Positions 43,433 through 54,167 of a DNA stretch of 64,000 nt are shown here, one piece after another. A model generated the notes under the pieces. That model had not been told where the DNA came from, made no database searches, and saw only the letters and a program-made list of their open reading frames with translations. Origin of the DNA: Verrucomicrobiales bacterium (GTDB lineage: Bacteria > Verrucomicrobiota > Verrucomicrobiia > Verrucomicrobiales > V1-33); NCBI GenBank assembly GCA_028293125.1, contig JAQGPJ010000099.1, forward strand, positions 1 to 64,000, in the 5' to 3' direction. Every line of letters starts with the position of its first letter. Within the stretch, counting starts at the first letter, position 1. Position numbers and translations under genes: made by a program.

Positions 43433-44974
43433 TTATTTCGGTAACGCTCCCGCCCCGGTGCCGGCACCTGTTTCTGTGCCCGTGCCTGTCGCGGAGGAGG
43501 AGGCCCCGGCGGGCTGCGGGGAATCCGATTCCCCCGCCCCGCCATCCGGGGTGCCGGACGGGTTGGTGACGGTGGTGGTCACCGCCGGCGGCGGAGTCAG
43601 GCGGTCCTCCCAGGTGTGCAGCTCATCGGAGGCGTTGGCCACTCCGATATCCTTCATCAAGGACTCGCAGCGCGCCCGCCACGCGGCATAATCAGGAGCC
43701 TTGCGCGCGGCGTCGGCGGTATTGGGAAAAAACAAATAGGACACCTGAAGGTCGCTGACCGGGCGCTTGTAGGGGCTGGCCGTGGGATCGATTTCCCGCG
43801 CAATCCGCAGGCTGGCCTCCCCCACCTTGATAGTGGGACCGTAATCGCCCACCACAGCGGGCAACAGTTTATCCTTGTAAATCACCACCACAAAATCCCC
43901 GATCTGCGGCAGCCAGTCCTTGCTCCCCCAATAGTTGCGGAAGGACATGGGGATGACCACAAAGGGATCCTCCTGGCCGATCAGGTAGCTGCGGCGCTGA
44001 AGGTCCGCGATGACTCCAGGCAGCTGCGCCACACGGGACGTCAGGGTGTCCTTCTCCGCCTTTGACAGTCTGGCGGATTTCAGCCGCTCTTTCGCCTCCG
44101 CCATTTCCGCCTCCAGTCGGGGGATCACCGGATTGACTTTGGTGGTGGTTTTGGCCCAGCCGTAGCTGGTGGAGGGTTGGAAGAAAGCGGATTTGAGGAT
44201 GGCCTCGTCAAACACCGGCATGCGGTCGCCGTCGCTGCCGTCGGACACTACATCCATGTCCGCCTGCATCAGCAGCACCTTGCGTTTGCTGACGGGATGC
44301 GTCAGCTCCAGCACGGTGTCCAAGTCGAAGAAATTGTGCCGCGTCAGAGCACGGTCCAGCCGCTCCAGATTGTTCTCCAGCGACTCCTTCTTCACCTTGT
44401 AGAGGTGCTGGTAAAGACCGGAGACCTTTCCCTTCTGGATCATGGGCTCCAGATCCGGCAGCAGATTGCCGATCTGCGGGTTCAGCGAGCGCATCTGCTC
44501 CATGGTGGAGGCCGGTTTGGGCAAATGGATACGCACGGTGATCTCCGCCGTGTAGGCCTCCGGCAGGGCGCGCTCCTCCGTGGCGGTGGCTCCGTCCACC
44601 GTGATCAGTTTGGTTTTGAGTCCGATCCCGCTGAACATGGCCGTGAAATCCCCGCGGGGCCCCGGCGGCGGGCCGGAGGGCATGGAAGGCGGCGGCGTGG
44701 ACACCGGCACCTCCACCCGCTTTTCCACAATCCTCTCCTGCACCACCACCCGCTCTTTTGGCTGTGTGGCGGCGGATGTCCGCTCCTCCGGAAAAAGCCG
44801 GCGCGCCGCCCCCCGTCCCGCCCGCTGACCCCAGGGAGTCAGAAGCAGCACGGCCATCGCGCCCGCCATCAGCGCCAAAATTCCCCACAGCAGTCCGGAC
44901 GACCGGCGACGCCGGTTGCGTCCCCACTGGGATGGGCCTGCGCTGTCATCGGGGCGATAGGAAAAATCCGGCAT
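43433..44974 (-). CDS. Membrane-anchored GH75-like (chitosanase-type) protein
   Basis: A 513-residue protein with an N-terminal Arg-rich patch, one TM helix (about 28-46), a Pro-rich linker and a domain resembling family GH75 chitosanases: LMQADMDVVSDGSDGDRMP, RSYLIGQEDPFVVIPM, IGDFVVVIYKDK and VVGDYGPTIKVGEASL. The Asp in GDYGP and Glu in GEAS would be the catalytic pair. A coiled-coil insert (LEAEMAEAKERLKSARLSK) interrupts the domain, and the C-terminus is Thr/Gly/Ala-rich. Chitosan is unlikely to be the substrate in the periplasm, so a peptidoglycan-type target is possible. The leader (ccaaccccctccacccc) is G-poor. Confidence 0.6.
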   Translation of the reverse strand: MPDFSYRPDDSAGPSQWGRNRRRRSSGLLWGILALMAGAMAVLLLTPWGQRAGRGAARRLFPEERTSAATQPKERVVVQERIVEKRVEVPVSTPPPSMPSGPPPGPRGDFTAMFSGIGLKTKLITVDGATATEERALPEAYTAEITVRIHLPKPASTMEQMRSLNPQIGNLLPDLEPMIQKGKVSGLYQHLYKVKKESLENNLERLDRALTRHNFFDLDTVLELTHPVSKRKVLLMQADMDVVSDGSDGDRMPVFDEAILKSAFFQPSTSYGWAKTTTKVNPVIPRLEAEMAEAKERLKSARLSKAEKDTLTSRVAQLPGVIADLQRRSYLIGQEDPFVVIPMSFRNYWGSKDWLPQIGDFVVVIYKDKLLPAVVGDYGPTIKVGEASLRIAREIDPTASPYKRPVSDLQVSYLFFPNTADAARKAPDYAAWRARCESLMKDIGVANASDELHTWEDRLTPPPAVTTTVTNPSGTPDGGAGESDSPQPAGASSSATGTGTETGAGTGAGALPK

Positions 44975-45206
44975 GGGGTGGAGGGGGTTGGTCGGAAAAT
45001 CAGTCTGGTGTCAAGGATAGTTGCCGCGGCCAAAACACCGGGTCCCTGCCTATCCTGTCAAGGTGAACTGCATCCGCAGGTCCGCGGGTTCAATCTGTCC
45101 GCTCTCAGCGTCCTGCCCCTCATGGAGGCCGGAGGTGCGAAGCAGCCCCGCAAAGCCTTGGCGGACAGAACCAGAACTGCAGTCACAGCGCGATTGGTTG
45201 GGAGTG

Positions 45207-45740
45207 TCACTGCTGATGGGTGGAAATCAGCGCGTCCCACTTCTCCTGCATTTTTTCGAGGAAAGCCTTGGTTTTGGCCTTTGCCTCCGGGGCCAGAGTC
45301 TCCGCATTGGCCTGCGCCTTGGCGTAGGCCACATTCCATCTGGCTTTCAGTTCGCCGGCTTTCTCGTTGATGGTGCCCGACTTCACGGACCGCGAGGCCT
45401 CGTTGAACAGTTCGCCAAGACCCTCCAGCAGGCCATCCGTTTCCGGAATCCCCAGCTTCTCCTTGGTGAAATCCGTGGCCGCGTCCGCGATCTCACGGGT
45501 TTTCACAGCCGTCCGGTTCGCCAGTTCCTTGGTTTTATCGATCACCCCCGGCATTGCCTCCTTCGCTTTCGCGGCGGCCTCCCCGCCGGCGGCCTTCACC
45601 TTTTCAATGGCTCCCTCCGCCTGGGCCTTGGTTTCGGCAGTGATTTCTTTGGCTTTGGCCTTGGCGGATTCCTGTTCGGCTTTGTCACAGGCGCAGAGTC
45701 CCAAAGCAGCCAGCAGTGTGAGAAGGGGTGTGGTTTTCAT
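45207..45740 (-). CDS. Alanine/lysine-rich coiled-coil lipoprotein
   Basis: A 177-residue predicted lipoprotein (lipobox LCAC near residue 18) whose mature part is a low-complexity helix of Ala, Lys and Glu (KAEQESAKAKAKEITAETKA). It resembles LEA-type or apolipoprotein-like helical proteins and probably lies on the inner face of an envelope membrane. The family is not otherwise recognised. The leader is C-rich (ttccgcccccacct) without a Shine-Dalgarno sequence. Confidence 0.7.
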   Translation of the reverse strand: MKTTPLLTLLAALGLCACDKAEQESAKAKAKEITAETKAQAEGAIEKVKAAGGEAAAKAKEAMPGVIDKTKELANRTAVKTREIADAATDFTKEKLGIPETDGLLEGLGELFNEASRSVKSGTINEKAGELKARWNVAYAKAQANAETLAPEAKAKTKAFLEKMQEKWDALISTHQQ

Positions 45741-45959
45741 AGGTGGGGGCGGAAGGTAAGAGCAGTTGGGGGAAGTGGAAAGGAGAGGTTATGGAAAATC
45801 CCGGACTGAGCAGCGCCGCCAGTCCGGTAGCGGACGACGCATCTCCATGCCTTTCAAAGTGAAAGGTACTACGCGGCATCTTCAAGTTCCAATGCGGCAA
45901 TGGATCCGAATGAAAGGCCTGAGCCCTGCCGGCACCACCGGAACGCGGTCCGCCACCCT

Positions 45960-46628
45960 TCACCCCGCTGTGGCCTGAAGATACCGGTGGGCAAAAGCCG
46001 TCTGACCGCCGTTCAGACTAACAGCGGGACGAAGGCTTTGAAGGAGACTGATCCCCTCCCCCACGGTCCGGACATTTCCCCGGCGCAAAAGCAGCGCCAA
46101 GGCGAACAGACCCGTCCGCCCATGGCCTTGGGCGCAATGCACGAACACCCGCCCGTCCGAGCAGAGTTCGACCGCCCGCCGCAGCTCATCCAGCGTCGGA
46201 ACACCCGCGTCCAGGATCGGCAGACAGCGGTATCCCGGACGCGTGCGGATTGGATGGGGCTCCTCAAACTCCGCCGTGAGATCAACATAATGATCAAACC
46301 CCTCCGGAGCCTCCCCGGGCAGCAGCCTTCTTCCGATGACCAGCCCTTCGTCGATCCGGTTGAGCGCCGCCTCACGACTTAAAAGCCTGCAAATATGCCA
46401 GACGCCCCAGGTAAAGACGAAATACGGCAGATGGAGCATCCTGAACCATGGCCGGATTTCCCCGCTGCCGGTCTTTCCAAACACCCGCGGGCCAAGCCCC
46501 GCATACCCCAGAGCCACGCCTCCAAAACTCAGAGCCGGCCAGACCAGCAGCCGGGGCAGACCCGGATAAACCATGCTCCCCGCAAGCATGGCGAGGCTCA
46601 CGGCTGCGAATGTGACGGCGTATTTCAT
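45960..46628 (-). CDS. Membrane-attached dual-specificity protein phosphatase
   Basis: A 222-residue protein with two or three N-terminal membrane segments (KYAVTFAAVSLAMLAGSMVY; LVWPALSFGGVALGYAGL) and a cytoplasmic cysteine-phosphatase domain. The CX5R signature is VFVHCAQGHGRTG, and an upstream Asp (ILDAGVPT) is a candidate general acid. Substrates may be phosphoproteins, phosphoinositide-like lipids or polysaccharide intermediates. The frame opens at 46682; I chose the Met at 46628 before the first membrane helix. Confidence 0.78.
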   Translation of the reverse strand: MKYAVTFAAVSLAMLAGSMVYPGLPRLLVWPALSFGGVALGYAGLGPRVFGKTGSGEIRPWFRMLHLPYFVFTWGVWHICRLLSREAALNRIDEGLVIGRRLLPGEAPEGFDHYVDLTAEFEEPHPIRTRPGYRCLPILDAGVPTLDELRRAVELCSDGRVFVHCAQGHGRTGLFALALLLRRGNVRTVGEGISLLQSLRPAVSLNGGQTAFAHRYLQATAG

Positions 46629-46810
46629 TTGAGCACGGCTGAAGGATGACTGATGGATTTGCCTCATTCCGCCATTCTTCACAATAGAATTCCCCGTCTT
46701 ATAAGTTGGGTATTTTAATTAAATTCAAATCAAACCCTGGACAATTGACCGTTTTTATCGACGGGCTTTGCAAAAGTTTACAAAACTGGAAGCAGCCTCC
46801 AGAGTGGTCC

Positions 46811-47401
46811 ATGGCCATTTTTGATTATGCCCAGGCTGCTCCCTGCCGGGTGTCCCAGCTGTCCCGGGAGCATCAGCGGATCGCCTCGTTTTTTCAGCCA
46901 GCGCTGGCGCGGGCGGCGGCGGAGTATACCCCCTTGGAGGTGCTCCGGATCATGACCGCCGCTGTGGGAGAGGCTTTCGCCACCACCCGCCCGAAGCCCG
47001 GCACGGCCACCGTCCTGGCGCTGGCCCGTGGGCTGACCGCACGGGAGGAACTCAAGCCCGCGGAGGGTGGCAGCCTTTCCACTGGGGACACCGCAGCCCT
47101 GTTGGGAATGACCAGGGCCGCAGTGCTCAAACACTATCAGAAGGGTCAACTCCTGGGTTGGCGGCAGGGGAAACAGAATGCCATGCGCTTTCCTGTCTGG
47201 CAGTTTCAGGAGGACCGGGTGCTGCCTGGTCTGGACCGTGTGCTCCGCACCTTTCAGGAGGCGGCTTGGATGGATGACTGGGCAAAAATCGGCTTTTTCC
47301 TGAGACCCTTGGCCAGTCTTCAGGGAAAGCGCCCTCTGGATTTCCTGCGCGCGGGCGATGTCAGCCGCGTCACCGCCCACGCCGAAGCTCTGTTGGAATA
47401 A
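46811..47401 (+). CDS. Xre/MbcA/ParS-like antitoxin-type protein
   Basis: A 196-residue protein. A helix-turn-helix resembling the excisionase/MerR type (LSTGDTAALLGMTRAAVLKH) precedes a C-terminal segment (RPLASLQGKRPLDFLRAGDV) that matches the toxin-binding domain pattern of Xre/MbcA/ParS antitoxins (DUF2384-like). Those act with RES-domain toxins, but no RES gene is next to it, so this one is orphan or has another role. The frame opens with TTG at 46706; the ATG at 46811 is chosen because the preceding part has unlike composition and the region before is AT-rich and promoter-like. Confidence 0.65.
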   Translation: MAIFDYAQAAPCRVSQLSREHQRIASFFQPALARAAAEYTPLEVLRIMTAAVGEAFATTRPKPGTATVLALARGLTAREELKPAEGGSLSTGDTAALLGMTRAAVLKHYQKGQLLGWRQGKQNAMRFPVWQFQEDRVLPGLDRVLRTFQEAAWMDDWAKIGFFLRPLASLQGKRPLDFLRAGDVSRVTAHAEALLE

Positions 47402-47524
47402 CCTCGACGGCAGCCCATGACCACCCCTGCCCTGAATCTGAACATGCCGGATATACCGGACGCCCGGTCAGAGTAAAAACTGGCACCTGACAAAAGTCAT
47501 GGAGGTCCAGGGAAACCCGCCGGA

Positions 47525-48934
47525 TCAAAGCTGGTGCGTCCCGGAACCATAAACCCCCGCAGGCACCTCCGCCGGCTCCGGTCCGTCGTGGGAAAGCACG
47601 GCGTCGCCCTCGATCACCACATCCGCCGTAAAGCGCAGCGGGCCTTTCACCGTCAGCTTTTTGCACGCCAAAAGACCGGGCACGCCCCCGGCCAGCAGGG
47701 CCTCCACGCCGTCCACCAGCTTGTAGTGCGCGCTGTCCAGATCCACCTCCGGCGGCACGCCATCGCGGGCGGGGTCGAGCTCCAGACGGAAATCCGGCGT
47801 CAGGCGGCAGGCGTCGGAGCGGATGACGAGAAGATCCGAAGTCGTCTTCACCGGGGCAAAGCGCCGGCGGCTGACCTCAATGGCGCCGGCACCGGGGAAG
47901 GACTCGATGGCTGCCCCCATGGCGGTCTCCAATTGAAAGACCGGCGGGCTCTTTTTGTCGCGCGGGTCGGCGGTTTTGGAATTCCGGATCATCGGCAGGG
48001 GGATCAGGCCGGCATTGGCGTCCAGCGTCCGCTTCAGATGATCCAGCCGGATCCACAGATTGTTGGTGTTGAAATACCGGTGCCGCGTGATGTCCTGAAA
48101 AGATTCCTGATCCTCGTCCGGACACTGGGCGCTCTCCCGCAGAATCAGCCGGCCATCGCGGGGCCGCATCGCTAAATGGCCGCCCTTGCGGTCCGCCGCC
48201 GTGCGCCGGGTGACCTCCATGAGGAACGGCGCACCGCTTTCCGCGAAATACGCCAGCAGTGCCGGGTCCAACGTGGCCCCCAGGTTGTCGGAGTTCGACA
48301 CAAAAGCGTATAGAATCCCCTTCTCCAGCAGCCGGTCCAGCCAGCCGCTGCCGGCCAGACTGGCATACAGATCGCCGTGACCGGGCGGACACCATTCCAT
48401 CTCCGGATTGGCGGGCCAAGCCAGCGGGGTCAGATCGCCGGTGTTGACTTTCGGCACCCGGTTCTGGATGAACTCCAAGTCCTCCGGTGCTCCCAGAGCA
48501 GGATAGACTGACAGTGCCTGCCGGGTGTCCTCCGAGGTCGAAAAGCTGTTCATCAGCAGAAAAACCGGCACTCCGCTGCCGCCCGCCCCCGCCCGCAGAT
48601 GCAGAATCTGTTTGGCGATCAGGTCCAGAAAGCTCAGTCCCTCGCGGACCGTCAGCAGGCTTTTCGCTTTTTCCAGCCCCATGCCTGTGCCCAGGCCGCC
48701 GTTCAGTTTGATCACCACCGTGCGCTGCAGCAGCGGCAGCAGGTCCGCCTCCGCCGGCACCGGCAGCGTCTCCGCCACGGGCAACTGGGTCACCGGCACC
48801 AGATCCGATTCCGGAATCAGCCCGGTCTCGTTCCGCTCCAGCGCCCGGAAATTTCCCTCAAACGCCCGCACCGCCGCCTCGCTCAGGCCATCGGCGCGCA
48901 TCTTTTCAGCAAAAGGAAGGAATCGGTCGGACAT
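47525..48934 (-). CDS. UTP-sugar-1-phosphate uridylyltransferase (UDPGP family)
   Basis: A 469-residue nucleotidyltransferase of the eukaryotic-type UGP family, which makes UDP-glucose (or UDP-GlcNAc) from UTP and the sugar phosphate. The uridine-binding loop VIKLNGGLGTGMGLEKAK is clear, with CPPGHGDLYASL, SNSDNLGATLD and TRHRYFNTNNLW downstream, and a left-handed beta-helix-like C-terminus. The frame is open to 49108; I chose the Met at 48934 (MSDRFLPFAEKM), which follows a G-poor leader. With the next gene it fits a glycan or glycogen synthesis set. Confidence 0.88.
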   Translation of the reverse strand: MSDRFLPFAEKMRADGLSEAAVRAFEGNFRALERNETGLIPESDLVPVTQLPVAETLPVPAEADLLPLLQRTVVIKLNGGLGTGMGLEKAKSLLTVREGLSFLDLIAKQILHLRAGAGGSGVPVFLLMNSFSTSEDTRQALSVYPALGAPEDLEFIQNRVPKVNTGDLTPLAWPANPEMEWCPPGHGDLYASLAGSGWLDRLLEKGILYAFVSNSDNLGATLDPALLAYFAESGAPFLMEVTRRTAADRKGGHLAMRPRDGRLILRESAQCPDEDQESFQDITRHRYFNTNNLWIRLDHLKRTLDANAGLIPLPMIRNSKTADPRDKKSPPVFQLETAMGAAIESFPGAGAIEVSRRRFAPVKTTSDLLVIRSDACRLTPDFRLELDPARDGVPPEVDLDSAHYKLVDGVEALLAGGVPGLLACKKLTVKGPLRFTADVVIEGDAVLSHDGPEPAEVPAGVYGSGTHQL

Positions 48935-49088
48935 GTTGAGAAAAATGGATGGCAGGTTGACAGAGGAAACCGCCGCCGCCCTGTCAGGACGCGGCAGCCA
49001 CTTCCTTCCTGCCATACTCAGTCCCAGCGTTCTGCAAAGTCCGCGATTTGAAAAAATGCAACACAGCCTCGCCTGTCCGGCATGCACA

Positions 49089-50264
49089 TCACAGGAATAA
49101 ACGGGCACGGGCCAGCTCCAGCGCCTCGTCGTAAAATCCCTCCAGAATCTCCGTCTGGCGGGCGCGTTCGAATTTCGCCTCCACCTCCTCCCGCGCCGCG
49201 CGGGCGAGCGCTGAGTAGCGCGCCGGATCCGGCAGCACCTTCAATGCGGCCTGTGCCAGCGCCGCGGCGTCCCCCTCCTCCACCAGAAACCCGCTCACCC
49301 CGTGGGTCACGGCTTCGGGAATGCCGCCGTGCCGGGTGGCCAGGGCGGGCATGCCGGAGGCCATGGCTTCAAGCAGGGCGTTGGGCACCCCCTCGCGGTT
49401 GCCGTCGGCGGGGGTTTCGCTGGGGTGGAAAAAAAAGTGGCCGCTGTGGATCAGATCCCGCAGGCCGGACTGGTCCAGAAAGCCAGGAAACGCTACTCGG
49501 TCCGCCAGCCCCGCCGCCGTGGCGGAGGCCTGAAGCTCCGCCAGCAGCGGCCCTCCACCGGCCAGGGTAAGCCGGGCGCGGGGCCATGACTTCGCGATTT
49601 CCCCAAAAGCCCTCAATGTGGTCCAGAGCCCTTTTTTCGGCACCAGCCGGCAGGCCTGCACAAAATGCCACGCGCCGTCGGCGGGAGGCGTGCGCGGCGC
49701 AAACGGCCACGCATCCAAGGGAATGCCGGTGCGCTGAAGCCTTAGCTTCTCCGGCGGGCAGCCCAGCTCTCTCAGGCCCTCCAGCAGGGACTCCGATCGC
49801 GCCAGCACCAAGGTTGAGCAGCGGAACACCTCCCGCAGCGCCTCCCGCCAAGGGCCGTGGCCCGCATCCACTCCCACATCCGCCCCGTGGAAGGACACCA
49901 CCACTGGACGCGGGCAGGCTTGGAGAAACGGCAGCAGCTGCACAGCGATGTGGCCGAAGAAGACATGCACCACCTCCCCCTCCAGCCGCATGACCTCATG
50001 GAGCAGCCGCCGCACGCGGGAGTGGGGAATGACCACCGGCACGCGGCGCACCTGCCGGAACCAGAACCGCCGCAGGTTTTTCCAGCGTGGCGGCGGCAGC
50101 ACCGCCACCCGCCGGTGCTCCTGGGGAAAGGGAAAGCGGTCGGCGTTCTCCCGCTTCTGGGTGATGACCACCGGTTTCCAGCGGGACAGGGACACGATCT
50201 GCCGGTGGACATGCTGCATGTCCGCTTTCAGAAAATCCTGGCAATAACACGCGACGACAGGCAC
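49089..50264 (-). CDS. Family 4 (GT-B) glycosyltransferase
   Basis: A 391-residue cytosolic glycosyltransferase. The C-terminal donor-binding domain shows VQACRLVPKKGLWTTLRAF, LAGGGPLLAELQ and the signature HPSETPADGNREGVPNALLE followed by ALATRHGGIPEAV. It transfers a sugar from a nucleotide donor to an envelope glycan; donor and acceptor are unknown. It starts with GTG at 50264 and lies 154 bp upstream of the UDP-sugar pyrophosphorylase on the same strand, so a supply role for that enzyme is plausible. Confidence 0.85.
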   Translation of the reverse strand: MPVVACYCQDFLKADMQHVHRQIVSLSRWKPVVITQKRENADRFPFPQEHRRVAVLPPPRWKNLRRFWFRQVRRVPVVIPHSRVRRLLHEVMRLEGEVVHVFFGHIAVQLLPFLQACPRPVVVSFHGADVGVDAGHGPWREALREVFRCSTLVLARSESLLEGLRELGCPPEKLRLQRTGIPLDAWPFAPRTPPADGAWHFVQACRLVPKKGLWTTLRAFGEIAKSWPRARLTLAGGGPLLAELQASATAAGLADRVAFPGFLDQSGLRDLIHSGHFFFHPSETPADGNREGVPNALLEAMASGMPALATRHGGIPEAVTHGVSGFLVEEGDAAALAQAALKVLPDPARYSALARAAREEVEAKFERARQTEILEGFYDEALELARARLFL

Positions 50265-50384
50265 GCCGCGTGACTACCGCGCGGCCCGGACACCTGCAAG
50301 CCCACTCTGTCCTCCCGGTGCCGCTCCCTCCCATCCTCCCTGACGCGCTGAAATACCCGCCACCGTGGACGCGTGTAACACGGG

Positions 50385-53300
50385 ATGGCCAGGTCCAACG
50401 CTTTTCCCGCTCCGACAATCCTGCTCAAGGCGGCCGGCCTGCTGGCTCTGGCCACGGGCATCACCCAGGCGGCACCCTCTTCCTGGCCGGAAACCCTGGC
50501 GCAGCGGCGGCAGTGGTGGAGCCTGCAGCCGGTGAAACCCCAGACGCCGCCCCCGGTCCAGGATACAGCGTGGTCGGATCATCCGGTGGACCGGTTTCTC
50601 CTGGCGAAAATGGAGGACCGGAAGCTGAGGCCCGCCGCCGATGCCCCGGCCCGCGTGGTCTGCCGCCGCCTGCACAATCTGCTGACCGGGCTGCCCCCTT
50701 CGCCGGAGGACGCCGCCGCCTTCGATATCGAATATGCCGCCGGTCCTGCCAAGGCCGTGGCCGCCCGCGCCGCCTGGCTCATGGCCTCGCCCCGGTTCGG
50801 GGCTGTTCAGGCCCGGCACTGGATGGATCTGATGCGCTTTGCCGAAACCCACGGCAGCGAGGGCGATGCGGCCATTCCCTCCGCCTGGCGCTACCGTGAC
50901 TATCTCATCCGCGCCTTCAACAGCGACGTCCCCCTCGATCAGCTCATCCGCGAGCATATCGCCGGCGACCTGCTGCCCTCGCCGCGGTGGAACAAAGCGG
51001 AGGGGCTCAACGAGTCCCTGACCGGCACCGCGCACTTCCGGCTGGTGGAGCACGGCTTCCAGCCCGTTGACTCCCTCGACGAGCAAGTGCGCACAGTGGA
51101 CAGCCAGATCGATGTGCTTTCCAAAGCGTTTCAGGGCCTGACTGTTTCCTGCGCCCGCTGCCATGACCATAAATTCGACGCCGTCAGCCAGCGGGATTAT
51201 TACGCCCTCTACGGCGTCCTCTCCAGCTCCCGGCCTGGCCAGGTGACACTGGACGCCCCGGAGCGCCTGACGGAGCACGATGCAGAACTGACCGCCCTGC
51301 GGGGGGAAATCCGCCAAGCTCTGGCCAAAGCCTGGCTGGCCGCCGCCGACAACCTGCCGCAGTTGCTGCCCGGCCAAGCCGCCCGTCGCCAGGCTCTGGC
51401 GGACGCACGAAGCGAGCGGGACCGGATCAATACCGAAGCCGGCGTGCTGGAGACCGCCGCCCGCATGGAGGCTCTGAGGCACCGTCGGGCAGCGGAGCCC
51501 GCAGCGGCCGCCACCGCTGGCACTACCTCTCACGCTCCGGAAACCTCATCTCTGCCTCTGCCATGGGCGCGATGGGAATTCAACGGCGACACCAAGGACT
51601 CCACCGGAAAACTCACAGGCACCCTGTCCGGAGGAGCGGTGGTGAAGGACGGCCGGCTGGTGCTGGACGGCGTCTCCGCCGTGCTGACCACCCCGCCCCT
51701 GCCTGAGGCCATGACCGCCAAGACCTTCGAGGCCTGGGTGGCGCTGGGCACGCTGGACCAAGGGGGCGGCGGCGTGATTTCTCTTCAAAAGGACGGCGGC
51801 GCGGTGTTCGACGCCCTCGTTTACGCCGAGCGCGACCGGCATCAGTGGATGGCCGGCAGCGAGTTTGGCCGGCGCTCCGAGTCCGTGCCGGGCGCGCTGG
51901 AGACCTCGGAGCCTCCCGCGCTGGTGCATATGGCCTGTGTTTATGATGAGGGGGGCGGCATCCGGCTTTACCGCAATGGCCAGCCCTGCGGTAACGCCTA
52001 CGCCTCGAAGGGACCGGTCAGCTTCCCCGCCGGCACCTCCCATGTGCTCATCGGCCAGCGTCACACCGGCGGCGGGCAGGCTTTTCTGGCGGGGGCGGTG
52101 GAGGAGGCCCGACTTTACAATCGGGCGCTGACGGCGGAGGAGATTGCCCTCTCGTTCAAGGCGGGCGTGGAGCACATGCCGGAATCGGAATGGCTGACGG
52201 CCATGACTCCGGAGAGCCGCCAGCGTCTGACCGATCTGCGGACTCAAAAAGCGGCGGTGGAACGGGAACTGCGGCAGCTGGCCGACGCCGACGCCATCAC
52301 CCTGGCTTGGGACAAGGCCATGGCGGAGGCCGCCGGCGATCCCGCCAGCCCGCTGCATGGCTGGGCAGCGCTGCCTGCCGCCTCCTCGATTGGAAACAAC
52401 GGTGACACGCGGCCCCCGACGGCGGCTCCGCCTCTCTCCTGGGATGATCAGCTGAAGGAATTCCTGGCGCAAAACGGCGGTCGGGAGATCAGGGACACGG
52501 CGGAGACCAAATGGCACGGCTTCGGTCCCCATGTCACGGCGGAGCCCGCAGGCGGCTTCCATATCCTGCCGGCGGGCGATGCCGTCATCAGCGGACTGGA
52601 CCCCGCCGGACACACCACCGGCACCATCTCCGCGCGGCGGAACGGCGTGCTGGTCTCCCCGCGCTTCAAGCTGGACGACAGTTTATGGATCCGCGCCTGG
52701 GGCGGCGGCAATGCGCGCGTCCGGGTGATCGTGGACCAATATCCGCTGGGCGGCAACGACACCTATCCGCAGGCCGGCCTGAAGGACGCCGCACCGAAGT
52801 GGGTGCGCTTTGACACCGCCTACCGCAAAGGATCATGGGCTTATCTGGAATTCACCACCGACGGCGACGCCATGGTGCAGAGCGGCAACACGGGCAGCAG
52901 CCGTTCATGGTTCGGCGTGGAGCGGGTGCTCGCCGCCGCAGGCAAAGCCACCCCGCCCGAGCCTCTGGACGCCGCCGGGGAAATCCCCCTCACTCCCGCA
53001 CTGACCGAAAACAGCGGGGCCTCACTAGCCGCTGCCTGCAGCCGGACCCTGCGCCAAGCAGTGACCGCGTGGGAGGCCGGCACCCTGAAGCCCTCCGCCG
53101 GACGGTTTCTGGATTTCTTCGTCCGCCGCGGTCTGCTGCCGGTCACCCTGCCCGGCCATGCCGCCGTGGCCCGTTACCGGCAGTTGGAGGAATCACTGCC
53201 CGAACCGAGACGCGCGCCCGGCATGCTTGAGACCGAGGGCGTGAACGCTCCGCTGTTCATCCGCGGGGACCACCACAAGCCAGCGGCGGAGGTGCCGCGC

Positions 53301-54167
53301 GGCTATCTTGAGGTGCTGGGTGGCATGAAGGTGACCTCTCCCGGCAGTGGAAGGCTGGAGCTCGCCGAAGCCATCGCGGGTCCCGGCAATCCGCTGACCT
53401 CCCGGGTGATGGCCAACCGCCTGTGGCTGACGGTGTTCGGCCGGGGACTGGTGGCCACGCCGGATGATTTCGGCAAAATGGGCTCGCCGCCCTCGCATCC
53501 GGAGCTGCTGGACTGGCTGGCCACGGAAGTGCAGGCGCAGGGCTGGTCCACAAAAAAAATGCTGGCCCTGCTGGTCACCAGCCGGGCCTTCCGGGAATCC
53601 TCCGCCGCCTCCGAGCCGGCCATGGTGCAGGATCCGGACAATATCCTGCTGAGCCGGGCCCATGTGCGCCGGCTGGAGGCCGAGCCCATCCGCGACAGCC
53701 TGCTGGCCATCTCCGGACAGCTGGATACCGCGATGGGCGGTCCCGGGCAGGATGCCACCGCCCCGCCGGAGGCGCAGATCCGGGCCAGCGTTTACCTGAC
53801 CATCCGCCGCACGAATCTGCCGGCGTTTCTCCAAGTGTTCGACCAGCCGGTGCCCTTCAGCACCACCGGCCGGCGCATGGTGACCACCGTGCCCGCGCAG
53901 TCGCTGGCCCTGATGAACGATCCCTTCGTCATCCACTGCGCCAAAACGGCGGCAGATGCAGAGCTGAGGCGGTATCCGGACGCGCTGCCGGAGGGCCGGG
54001 TGCGGCGGTTGTTCGCCCTCGTGCTCAGCCGCGATCCCCTTCCCACGGAGATGGAGGAATGCCTCGCTTTTCTCACCGCCGGCAGCAACACCCCGCCCGG
54101 CCCAGCCGCTTGGGCGGATCTGGTTCAGTCCCTTTTCAACACCAAGGAATTCCTCTATCTGCTATGA
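50385..54167 (+). CDS. DUF1549/DUF1553 protein with inserted LamG-like domain
   Basis: A 1260-residue exported protein (signal peptide ending ITQAAP). DUF1549 (PSCyt2) occupies about 40-285, with the typical [20 protein letters not shown], a possible heme-c CxxCH. A LamG/concanavalin-like domain (about 385-590, [17 protein letters not shown] ... [15 protein letters not shown]) lies in the middle, then DUF1553 (PSD1, about 980-1260, including [16 protein letters not shown] and LALMNDPFV). The N-terminal PSCyt1 cytochrome module often found in this family is missing. The function is unproven; suspected in polysaccharide use. It is coupled to the DUF1501 gene by a four-base overlap. Confidence 0.85.
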   Translation: MARSNAFPAPTILLKAAGLLALATGITQAAPSSWPETLAQRRQWWSLQPVKPQTPPPVQDTAWSDHPVDRFLLAKMEDRKLRPAADAPARVVCRRLHNLLTGLPPSPEDAAAFDIEYAAGPAKAVAARAAWLMASPRFGAVQARHWMDLMRFAETHGSEGDAAIPSAWRYRDYLIRAFNSDVPLDQLIREHIAGDLLPSPRWNKAEGLNESLTGTAHFRLVEHGFQPVDSLDEQVRTVDSQIDVLSKAFQGLTVSCARCHDHKFDAVSQRDYYALYGVLSSSRPGQVTLDAPERLTEHDAELTALRGEIRQALAKAWLAAADNLPQLLPGQAARRQALADARSERDRINTEAGVLETAARMEALRHRRAAEPAAAATAGTTSHAPETSSLPLPWARWEFNGDTKDSTGKLTGTLSGGAVVKDGRLVLDGVSAVLTTPPLPEAMTAKTFEAWVALGTLDQGGGGVISLQKDGGAVFDALVYAERDRHQWMAGSEFGRRSESVPGALETSEPPALVHMACVYDEGGGIRLYRNGQPCGNAYASKGPVSFPAGTSHVLIGQRHTGGGQAFLAGAVEEARLYNRALTAEEIALSFKAGVEHMPESEWLTAMTPESRQRLTDLRTQKAAVERELRQLADADAITLAWDKAMAEAAGDPASPLHGWAALPAASSIGNNGDTRPPTAAPPLSWDDQLKEFLAQNGGREIRDTAETKWHGFGPHVTAEPAGGFHILPAGDAVISGLDPAGHTTGTISARRNGVLVSPRFKLDDSLWIRAWGGGNARVRVIVDQYPLGGNDTYPQAGLKDAAPKWVRFDTAYRKGSWAYLEFTTDGDAMVQSGNTGSSRSWFGVERVLAAAGKATPPEPLDAAGEIPLTPALTENSGASLAAACSRTLRQAVTAWEAGTLKPSAGRFLDFFVRRGLLPVTLPGHAAVARYRQLEESLPEPRRAPGMLETEGVNAPLFIRGDHHKPAAEVPRGYLEVLGGMKVTSPGSGRLELAEAIAGPGNPLTSRVMANRLWLTVFGRGLVATPDDFGKMGSPPSHPELLDWLATEVQAQGWSTKKMLALLVTSRAFRESSAASEPAMVQDPDNILLSRAHVRRLEAEPIRDSLLAISGQLDTAMGGPGQDATAPPEAQIRASVYLTIRRTNLPAFLQVFDQPVPFSTTGRRMVTTVPAQSLALMNDPFVIHCAKTAADAELRRYPDALPEGRVRRLFALVLSRDPLPTEMEECLAFLTAGSNTPPGPAAWADLVQSLFNTKEFLYLL

